Under the pieces are notes generated by a model. That model did not search any database, was not told the DNA's origin, and saw nothing but the letters and a program-made list of their open reading frames with translations. Positions 45,701-56,800 of a stretch of 64,000 nucleotides of DNA are shown here, one piece after another (the first letter of the stretch is position 1; each line of letters starts with the position of its first letter). The stretch comes from Tribonema minus (lineage: Eukaryota > Sar > Xanthophyceae > Tribonematales > Tribonemataceae), in NCBI GenBank assembly GCA_017506865.1, contig JAFCMP010000130.1, positions 1 to 64,000 of the forward strand. Direction: 5' to 3'. The position numbers were made by a program, and so were the translations under genes.

Positions 45701-47781
45701 CAAATTCAAAGTCATGGCGAGGGTCAGGGCAAAGCGCAGCTGGGGGTTGGTTCAATGTTCTGCCCCACAATGTAGCAATCCAACTACAAAGTTTAATTCC
45801 GCCGTGATCAGGGCATCCTGCCTCGTGTCATGGAGGCAAGCAATCAATTGAATGTAGACAAGGGAGAGGTGAGTTCAAAACTGCATTGCACAGTGCTTCA
45901 ACGTACCACCAGGTGACGCTCGATGACGTCGAGAAATCCCGTGAACTGCGAGAACACGACGGACTTTTCGCTGGCGTCGTTGGCCTTGATGCCCTGGAGC
46001 GCCTGCAGCAGCGACGCCACCTGGCAATCAACACCGCAGCACAGCGCTCAGGTGAGCGTATTGTGGTTCATGTGTATTCATGTGTATTCACTTTTCCTCA
46101 GAAAGAGCCACTCCGTATGGACAAGGTCTGCATGAAGTACTTGCAGCAGGGTCGCCACCTGGCGATAAACACCGCAGCACAGCGCTCAGGTGAGCATTTT
46201 GTGATTCATGTGCATTCACTTTCTGCGACAACGGATATAGAAGTACTTTGAGATATTAGTGGTTTTCACGCAGTGGTGAGACAACAATGAGAGGAAGCAG
46301 AGGTCAATATATGTCATTCCAGGCGCCAGTCAGCAGACCACACTCTGTCAGCATGCCTTGAAGCGCCTGCAGCAGGGCTGCCACCTGGCAATGAACACAA
46401 CAGCACAGCGCTCAGCTTTCATGGAAACGAATCAAAAGATCGTGGAGCTCTAGGTGACAAGGTGTGGTTAGCCGCAAGTGCCTTCCACCAATAACCATAT
46501 TGTGGTTTGTGTGTATTCTTTTTCCCCAAAAAGAGCCACTCCGTACGGACACGTTCTGCATAAAGTACTCGCGGCAGGGCCGCCACCTGGCAATGAACAC
46601 CGAAGCACAGCGCTCAACTTTAATGAAAACGAAGGGACTGCACAAGTTAGGCCGCGCGTTGCATGGGCGCTCGGCAGTACTCAGCAGCATGTATGCCACA
46701 AACTCTACTGTTTGCAATGGCATGTGTTGCTTAACCTAGCGCCCTCAACCCTACAGACGCTAACCTTAGCCTTCTCACCCTACAGCAGCGTTTCATCCAT
46801 GGGAAGAATCAAAAGACCGTAGGAGCTCTAGGTGCAAGGTGTGGTTAGCCGCAAGTGCTTTCCACCAATGGCCGTGGTCGCCGCTGCTGCGGCATTTGGC
46901 CATGAGTCAAACAGTGCCACCGTATTGTGGTTCATGTGTGTTCACTGTATTAAAAAGAGCCACTCCGTACGGCAAGCTCTGCATGAAGTACTTGCAGCAG
47001 GGCCGCCACCTGTAAGGCAGACACCACAGCGCAGAGCGCTTGACCGTTGACTGACCAAGGTAGAGTTAATGATGTGCATTCATATTCCACGATGAAGCAT
47101 GTACTTTCCAGTGCAGATATTGGTGATGTTGAAAACGGTGAGGCAATGCCTGAAGGTATGCACTTGTGAAGCACTTGTGAAGCACAGTGAGCAGATCACA
47201 ACATTTCAGCATCCATACCTGCAGAGTTTTGGCAGAGGAACCCTGCAGTTCCGGAGCTTACTCGACACTTACTCCGTGCTGTTAATCGTACGCGCAGCAA
47301 GTGACAGTGGCATCCTTACTGTAGCAACGCCCTACCCTTAGGGTTAGGGCTAGGGCTAAATTGTGCTTGCGCGCAGTCCAGTGCCCAAGTCCATATTGCT
47401 AATTTGGCAATGTCAGGAACAAGGCAGCATGCTTCAACAATGAAGCATTTACCAATCCAGTAGGGTTGGGTCCCGGTCCCCCTGTTCGGTATCGGGATGA
47501 TGGTGTTCGGGAATGCACCGGTATCGGGATGCAATACTGGTATACCGGTTAGGCTGCGTGGCATGGACCGGAATGGACCGGGATTGACCGGAATGACCGG
47601 TAATGCCGGCTTCCGACCGGTATTTATCCGCTCTTACGGTTACACAGCAACGGTTCCTCGCGCACAGCAGCAACAACAGCAGAACGACAGCAGCAAGTGA
47701 CAAGCACCCATCTTGAAGGCTCAGTAAAGAGATCCAACCTTCATTTGTGCGCACCAAAACGTACCAACAGCAGGGGCCTCT

Positions 47782-47814
<33 letters not shown>

Positions 47815-50800
47815 AAGCAACATGGCGCCACTGCAAAAAAAAACGCTAGCTCATGCTGCCGCCCGCTGCTTCTGCTTCTTGCACCAATCATCGACTGTGT
47901 CCCAAGCGCTCTTAAGCCACACCAGTAGGGTGACTGCCTCGCCAACAAGGCGATTGCGGTGCTTAGTCGCAGCCAGCCGCAGAAAACAGCCGCTCAGAGG
48001 GAGCTGAAGTGGCAGGGACACAAAGCACACGGTGTGCGAGCTTAGACAGGTGCGGAAACTGCACCATGTGGTCGCGCCACCAATGCAGAGGGTTTGAAAG
48101 CTTCTCCCCCTCGTACATGGCCAGAATGGGGAGGAAAGAGGCTGGCTCTTAAACTGCTGCACGGTGTCCTTGCACGCCCCACAGACAACGTACTCGACCA
48201 TGTCGGCATCAGCATAGTTGTAGAACGTGAGCCCCACGTTCCACACTGCCGACATGGTCTTCGTTGTAGTCTTCTTTAGCAGCGCCCAAGTAGTCAGACG
48301 CTGCCACTTGGCCTCCATGTCTTCCTTTGCCTTGGCTTTGCCTGCTGCTGACCGTTTTTTGGACCTCGCTTGAGGCTGGCGAGCCTCGTCCTCATGATCA
48401 GAAGACACCAGGTCGACCGCTCCCACCTCAGCGTTACTCGCATCGTCAGCCATACTACCAGGCTGCACACTACAGCGATCTCACAAGCCAAACCCAAGCC
48501 ACAGGCGGGCTTTTTCAAAAATGGACCCCAAGGTGACCGTTTAAGTAACCCTGTGACGTGATGTGTGGTGTTTGAGGGTGCAAAGCGATCATAAATGCTG
48601 TGGAGACATGAAAGAGTAGTGCTGAAGTGACAACAAGTCACTAGGGGGCAGTTTGAGGCTGTTTATCACCAAATCCCGGTTCAGCCACCTCCCTCGACCG
48701 GTATCGGGATCGGGATGACCGGATTTCCGGTCTGCGACCGGAAATCCCGGTTCCGGGACCCAACCCTACAATCCAGACACCGTTGACACCACTGAGGGCG
48801 CACGTGGCCGCTATGCGGCGGTATTGAAACGGCGTGCAGAATTCCAATGGCAATGGCTTGACTCATCCGAAGTACGTTGCACTGTCCTAAGCGTTGCATA
48901 TCCTGCCAGTGTCATGTACGCTGCTGTTGAGCGCTGGCTAAGCGCTGCCATTGAAGAGCGTCCTGCTGTTCATCTTTGGTGTTTTGTGAAGCGGGCAGCA
49001 CGTTGTATCATCAAGCAGCACATCAAGAATATGGCATTGGGTTCAGATGTAATCAATGAATCACGGCCAGTATTGACAGATACTCACTTTGGGTGGCGGC
49101 GCGTTCGCTGAGTCCTTGCTTGACGCCGCTGCTGCTTCCGCATCAGGGGGAGCGTTGCCATTGGATGTGTTCTGGTCTTCCTGTTTGGTGCACACATTCA
49201 TGAATGAGTCAGCGGCCAACATAAGGGGATGCTGACAAGGCCACTGCAGTTGAATCATATCAAGAATGTGTGCAGGTGTGTGCCAGCAAATGAACAGCTT
49301 GAGTTCAACAAACATACATACTCGCGTGTGGCGTCAACTTCAACTGTGAAGTGCTGGCTGTACCCCCGGTTCAACACCTGTTTGTGCCTGTCCAGCATTC
49401 TGATTGGCACACTGCGCGCATGGTGGCGACAAGTAGACAGGACGCTGCTGTCGCGTGTGTAACTGCATCTGCAACATCACAATGAAATGCTGTAACTGGA
49501 TACAGGCTTCAGCTGATGGTATCTGCTGCTGCCAGCAGTGACAACTGTCCGCTCCTGCACCACACACGGCGGGCAATTGCAGGTGCGAGCTTAAAATCCT
49601 GGTCAACTGTGGCATCAGACTTGAAACACAAAACTGCACCTGTTGCACAAGCCAACTTCAACTTGCCTTCTCGGCAGCCGCCTTGAGCTGAGCGCTGGTA
49701 ACAATGTCCGCCTTGGTGAACTCCGCGCGGCACAGCGGGCACTTGCTGCCGCCGCCGTAGCCAGTGCCGCCGTGGCCTGCAACACCCTCCAAGCATCTGG
49801 TGCAGAATGCGTGGCCACAGATCTGCAGCACACAGGCCTGCGGACACTAGAAGCATTTGTTGTCAGCAGCTGCTGAAACTCGGGTGCAATCTGCAAACAG
49901 AATGATAAAGGAAAGAATCATTACTATAATGATAAATCATAAGCTTCTGATCAACATCGACTTTCAATCCCTCACACAAGTGCAGTGCGCACAGTGCCTG
50001 TCGGCCGTGAGTGTGATGATAGGCCATGTGCATGCCGGCTACGCATTTAAGGCACATTTGGTGCTGCATCTAGGGTGTGAATGCCGAGGTATGCTAATAA
50101 AAGGCCACGTGCACGTCGGCGGCACGACACCGCGCAAAAAAAGTAGTTGGGCAAAGGTGGGGGATCAAGCTTTGCCAGCACCTCCAGGCAAATTGCAAAC
50201 TTTGAACTTATACATACTGACTGCCGGTAAAAGAATACATACAGGCGCGTCACCTGCTCTTTTGCCAGCAATCCAGGCAAACTTTGAACTCTCCGCCATC
50301 CTCTGCAGCCAATCAATCGGCATGGCATAGTAGCCAATACATCACACATCTTTGCAAAACATGGATATATACTTGCAGGCCGTGTTAATGGGCATACCAC
50401 CTGTTCCTCGGCCAGTGGTTCCAGGCACACCGCACACTCACCACCGTCCTCCGCAGCCGATCAATCAATCAGCATAGCAGAGTAGTTCAATAAAAAATAT
50501 ATGTTCGGATGCACACAGCATTGATGGGCACGTCACCTGTTCCTCAGCCAGCGGTTCCAGGCAGACCGCGCACTCGCCACCTTCGTCTGCGGCCGCCTCC
50601 TGCAGCACGCCCCGCAGCTTGTCAAACAGCTCCTTAGCCTTCTCTGCCGTGATGGTGGACTTCTTGCCTTTGGCCTGCACGCAGCGCGGAAGGTGACAGG
50701 TGGCGGCAAGTGATTTGGGACTCGTGAGTAGGTCTTGAGTCGCACCGCCCCCCGAGGCGCATTTTGAAAAGGCAGGTGCAGCTCCTGCTCCAATGGCTGC

Positions 50801-53800
50801 CATGTTGCCATGTTCGGTACTTTGAAGTATCATGCCATGGCGCTGCAGGCTTAGCACGGTGCCTACATAGTGGTGTCTCGTCCTGCGTTTAGCCTTCCTG
50901 CCACACTGGTCAGTAGTTGATCAATGCCGATCTTGAGACGATGATCTACTTTGCAGACCGTTTCTCACATTATTGCCTCTTCATGAGCACTTCATTGTAC
51001 TCTTCACTAATTCCAACGACTGACTCTCGCTTAAGGCGCAAAAAGCCATTTAAAATTGTACTTCTGCTCATAGAAGCGCAAAATTGCACACCGGTATTGA
51101 AATCAAACCAGTTTCATTTACATTAAACTGCTTTTGAAAACAAGCATACGTACCTTGCCGCTGCCAATAAGGCCTTCCATCTGCGCCAACGTTGCCTTGG
51201 CGCGTGCAATGCGCTCAGGATCGATGAGGCTCCGCGAGAGGCAGGCCTGTGAAGCAGCCAGGTGGCAGCGTCCCATTGGTGAGAACACAGACAGAAACTT
51301 TGACTGTCATGTACTGCAAGCCAGTGGTCACTGGTAGGTATAGAGATACAGGCACCACTACAAGCACCAGGCATCGTCGATACCAGCAATGTGTGCGCAC
51401 AGATATGATGAGCGTGATTGTGAGTGGCAGTGTGTGAGACCTCATGAGGTGCGGGCCTGCAGAGCAGTTATGTAACAGCTGCGGATGTTCCTGGTACTGC
51501 AACATGACTGTGACATCGCAGATGCTCAGCGCGTTTGTACGTACCTGAACTGCACTGTTTGAGCACTGCAGAATCATCAGGTTCAACCAGCACTGTGCTT
51601 TACGCAGACCAGTAGTCCGTGATACCAGTGATTCCTAGTTGGTGACGTTGAAGTTATGCAGGCACCTACCTATTTAACTGTCGCAGGCGCAGCAGGCACT
51701 CCATCACAAAGGCAAGCTGTGACATCATACTGTACAACTTAATACTAAAGTAGAAGTACTGTAGACGCCCACCCGTCAATGCTGAGATCGCGTTTGTGAG
51801 TACTTCAATGCTCTATTTATTTGTGGTATCAATAGCTTCTGTACCACTGTATCATGAGATACAACAAACGCGCGCCTGTCGTACATGTAGCAGGCACTCA
51901 CTCCAGCATGGAAGAGCACTGCAACATGACAGCCAACGCTCAGCATGTGTCTATGCACCTGAAACACACTATTAAAGTGCCGGCCACCACTAAATCACCA
52001 CTAACCACACTAGCTGCAGTTCCTACCTGTCGCAGGCGCAGCAGGCACTCCAGCGCCTCGCCAACGCTCAGCGTGTTTCTATGCACTTAAAACACACTAG
52101 TAAGGTGCCATAGCCACCACTTCACAACAACATAGCAGCAGATGCCTACAGTACCTGTCGCAGGCGCAGCAGGCACTCCAGGAAGGAAGAGCACTGCGAC
52201 ATGACAGCGCCTTCGCCAACGCTTAGCGTGTTTTTATGCACTATCAAGGTGCCATAGCCACCACTTCATCTGGCAGAAGATGCCCACCTGTCGCAAGCGC
52301 AGCAGGCACTCCAGCACAGAGGAGTACTGCGACAAGACAGCGCCTTCGCCGATGCTCAGCGTGTTTCCATGCACCTGAAACACACTATTGAGACGCCGTA
52401 GCCACCACTTCACCAATATGGCAGCAGATGGTGCCTGCCTGTCGCAGGCGCAGCAGGCACTCCAGCACGGAGGAGTACTGCGACATGACAGCGCCAACGC
52501 TCAGCGTTCTGTGCACTTTGAATGCACTATTAAGGTGCCATGCCACCACTTCATCATGATAGCAGGAGATGCGTACCTGTCGCAGGCGTAGCAGGCACTC
52601 CAGCACAGAGGAGTACTGCGACATGACAGCGCCTTCGCCGACGCTCAGCGCGAGCTTGAAGGCCGTGCTGGCGCTCTTGTGCAGCACATCGTAGGTCTCA
52701 CGGTGCGCCTCGTCCAACTTCAACGTGTGCACCTGAACTCCAAACAAAGGTCAACAATGTAGAGCGGCTGTGACATCACCACATGCACCTTCTGGCATGC
52801 GTTAACTGTTGTTGCGGAGTATGATGATATAAATTGAACGCATAGCTGTATGCCTGGTTCGGCTTCAGCGTGCACACCTGTGAATTCATGTTTTACAGCA
52901 GCTGTGATGTGATGGAAGATGACGAGAATGACGCACCTACTATACTTGAGAAGATCCTGTGAACTGCTTGCACAGTTTTCCTGCATATTCCGCTACCCCC
53001 GAACCTCTCCCCGACTTCGTGTCCACGCGGCATGATGACATGTGTTGCGCAACATGTCATTGATCTCAAGATGGACCCTCCCTCTTCAATGTCAACAGCA
53101 AGGCATCTGCAGGTCTGGGGCCCTTGCAACAGAACCATCAGGTGCTTGAAGTGCTGCAAAGCACAACGGCAGTTGAGCTGATGATTGTATTTTTGGATGA
53201 TGTCAGGGTGAGGGTTAGGGTTAGGGTTGGGGTTGAGGGGTAACCCTAAGTGGTTGCCGCCCAGGACCATTGACGTATGTATGTAGGTTGTAAATGTGCG
53301 CTGATGTATGTTGGCCACTCATGGCCCACTCAAGTATTGTAAAAGTGTGTAGAGCAGTGGCCGCATATATGTAGGCTAACCCTAACCCTAACCCTAATGC
53401 ATGCACGGGCACCTCGGTGCTGCTGTTCGATGACTGAAATGTGCGCAGAAAATTGTGGTGGAAGGCAGAGCGTGCTGCATGTCTCACCTGGGGCGCAAAA
53501 AGTGTAAACAAACATGCATACAAAGGTAAACATACCGGCTGGACTCTGCAGATGAGCGATGCCGCTATGCTCTCAGCGCGCAGCACCTTGATTCAGTATA
53601 ACCACTGAAACTACTACCTACACACCTTCATACGGCCTGATGCTCAGCAAGCAACAGTGCCACCTACTTACATAACTTGTGTACCCACTTCAATGGTCTT
53701 GGGCGGCAGGTGCTGAGCGAGCAGCGCCGTGGTTTAATAAAACATACCTACACACCTCAACGTTGGCAGATGCTCAGCAAGCACAAGTGCTACCAACATA

Positions 53801-56800
53801 TTATCATTGATCAATGTAGTACATAGCCTACATACCTCGATGGTCTTGGGCGGCAGGTGGTCGGCGAGCAGCGCCTTTGCTCGTAAAACCACTTCGCACA
53901 CGCTTGCATATGGGGTAATGCTCAGCAAACAAAAGTGCCACCTACACACATACCTCAATGATCTTGCGGCAGGTGGTCGGCGCAACCTACATTGGATGAT
54001 GCTCAGCAAGCAATAGCGCTACCTACTATACACTGTTAGTAACAGGAATACCTCAATGGTCTTGGGCGGCACGTGGTCGGCGAGCAGCGCCATGGTGCGG
54101 CGCAGGCACAGCGAGCGCAGCAGCACGCGCAGCCGCGACAGGCCGTCCAGGTCGCCGCGCATAATGGGCCCGCTGCGCATGTGAAGGTGACGGGCAAGGC
54201 AACTTCAGCAGGATGTGCAGGCAACTTCAACTGGCTGTACAGGCAGATAACTTGACTATGGAGCGTGAAACCACTGTGCATACTTTGAAGTATGAATTTG
54301 GCCAAGCGATTTTTACATAAAGTGTCGCCAGCTCGCGCGCATGTATGTATCTCGTGCCTTCACACTCTGGAGCACGTGCATGTACCCATGATGTTGAGAG
54401 ACTGGAGCCTCAGTCGTCGAAGACTTCCACTTGATTGAACCTGTTGTTAGATGCAGCGGGGTGGTCATTGACTACAAGTAGGCTGCTCTCGCACGATGCT
54501 GGTGCATCACCTGTTTGCTGGGATCACACCAGTAAAATATTGATAAAGTTCATGCACGCAATTGAGAGGCAAGCCTCCTACCTGATGGAGCGCTTGAAGA
54601 TGCCAGCATCGCTGACAGGTGGCAGCTGCAGGAAGCTCAGCAGCGAGCCAATGTCGGCGGGCTTGTTCTGGAGCGGCGTGCCGGTGACGCACCAGCGCCG
54701 ACGCGTCTTGAGCGCTGCGCCTGCGGTAACATCAAGTTGCAGTTTGGATGGATGACTCTCATGCTGAAAAAAACAATCGCGATGAAGTGATCATGATTAT
54801 CAGCAGCACGCATGCATGGGGCCTATGAAGCCTACCAAATCAACTCCGGCAGCGCCGCATGCTAATCAGAATAATTGGGGGGTTGCGCAGTTTCGTCTGT
54901 GGGCGGCGCATAATGTGGCGCACCTGTGCAGTGCCGGTCCACATCCATAAACGTGCATGTGAATGCATATCTCTTATTAGTTGAAACAGACAAACGTTTG
55001 TCAAACTGCAGTACTGCGAGTTCACAACTGCGAGGTCATGCACAGCATTGTCCGCCGTACATGCGTGGGCTGTTCAGCGATTTCCCTTCCAAAAACATCA
55101 CTTTGCGCAGCACGTTTGGCATTCACCCTATCCTGCAAGAACAAAAGATCTCTGAGCATCGTCTTTAAAGACAAAACTTGTCCAACATGACACTGACACA
55201 GTGTGTGTCAAAGTTTGATGCCACGTTTCTGGTTGTCCTTTTGCAGCCATCACAGCTACTTAGTAGTGACCCCTTTCTATTCTATGAAGCCAGGGTACTG
55301 ATACCCCAGCGGTGGACCCCACTCAGCACTTCAATCAAGTAACTTCAACTACTGCGATCCTTCTTTTGTGCTCACGCGTTAAAGCTACAGTAAGGGTCGG
55401 GGGGGTAGGTGTGTACTCACAGGCTTTGTGCACCTTGGTCCTGGCATTGCGTATGACGTGAGCCTCGCGCCTTTGAGATACGGTTAGGGACAGGAGTAGG
55501 CAAGTACTCACAGGCTTTGTGCATCTTGGTCCTGGGATTGCGTATCACATGAGCCTCGTCCAACACCACGCGGTGCCAGTCAGTGCTAAGCAGCACCTGG
55601 CTTGCGCCGCGCTTGCGCTTGGCTGGCACAGCGCTCCCGCCACCCTGTGACAAGGCGCACATGAAGCGGCAGTTTCAGCAGGAGTGAGATTACGTAACTG
55701 TAACTTCATGGGGCTGGCATGGCACGCCTGCCACACTGATGGCACGGCAGGTGAAGCGGTGGCTTTAGCATCATCGGAGAGAAGCACCGGCAAGTTACCC
55801 TTGAACTCCATGTGGCATTGGTTCGTGGAGATGTTTGGAAGTCAATGTGTATGACGAAGTGCATGCATGGCAGTTCAGAGCATGTCTCTCAGCTTGTCTA
55901 CATGCAGTGAGACAGGTTCAAACCTTATTTGGGTCTCCACGCCCTAGTAGCACAGTCAGCAGAGGCATGCGAGTGATCGCTCCGGCACTAGGGTTAGGGT
56001 TAGGGGTTAGCCTTCTGCTCTCAACAACCCTGTCATTAAGGTTAGGGTTAAGGTTACAATTAGGCTTTGCCACCAATAGGGCTAAGGGCCAGGTTAGCTG
56101 TCTGCAACAACAACCCTGTAGGGTCAGAGTTAGGGTTAGCCTTTTGCTCGTAGCAACCCTGTCACAGCGCTCACCTCCGCATCACCGCCGTCAAACTCCG
56201 CCGCAAGTGTCCCGTAAGTGGTAATGACCAGGTCCATCTGGCCGAGCTCGCCATCGCCAAACATCTCCGCGCGCCCCGCGCCGTGGTACGTGCACACGCG
56301 CAGCGCGCCATCGCGAATGTGCGACAGCGCCTAGGGGGCGCAGAAGGTTGGAGTTGAAGTTAGCAATAGGTGTGAGAGTAATTGAGCACTGCCAAACATC
56401 TCCGCGCGCCCCGCGCGGTGGTATGTGCACGCGCGCAGCGCTCCATCGCGTATGTGCGACAGCGCCTAGGGGGCGCAGAAGTGTGGAGTTGAAGGTAGCA
56501 ATAGGTCGTGAAAGCAATTGAGCACTGCCGAACATCTCCGCACGCCCCGCGCCGTGGTACGTGCACACGCGCAGCGCTCCATCGCGTATGTGCGACAGCG
56601 CCTAGGGGGCGCAGAAGTGTGGAGTTGAAGTTAGCTATAGGTCGTGAAAGCAATTGAGCACTGCCGAACATCTCCGCACGCCCCGCGCCGTGGTACGTGC
56701 ACACGCGCAGCGCACCATCGCATATGTGCGACAGCGCCTAGGCAGACAAAGGGTTAAAGAAAGGGTGAAATGGGGGCTTGAAGCTGGAAATGGGTCAGGT

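Larger units (their letters stand above)
47461..48768 (-). mobile_element. Deleted hAT-family DNA transposon in an HLTF-like intron
   Basis: 1,308 bp with 16-bp perfect terminal inverted repeats (TAGGGTTGGGTCCCGG) and an exact 8-bp target-site duplication (CAATCCAG, 47453-47460 and 48769-48776), both standard for hAT. Subterminal arrays of ACCGGTAT / GACCGG motifs may bind transposase. Inside, on the minus strand, remain an N-terminal zinc-finger-like piece and a C-terminal dimerisation piece; the RNase-H-like catalytic core is missing, so it could move only with help. Confidence 0.92.

Noticed and set aside
51660-52732. CRISPR-like array of similar units
   Set aside because: Units are exon-derived, spacers are not uniform or unique, and the host is eukaryotic.
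56191-56704. Two overlapping frames of over 110 codons
   Set aside because: Read-through of the 136-bp exon H array.
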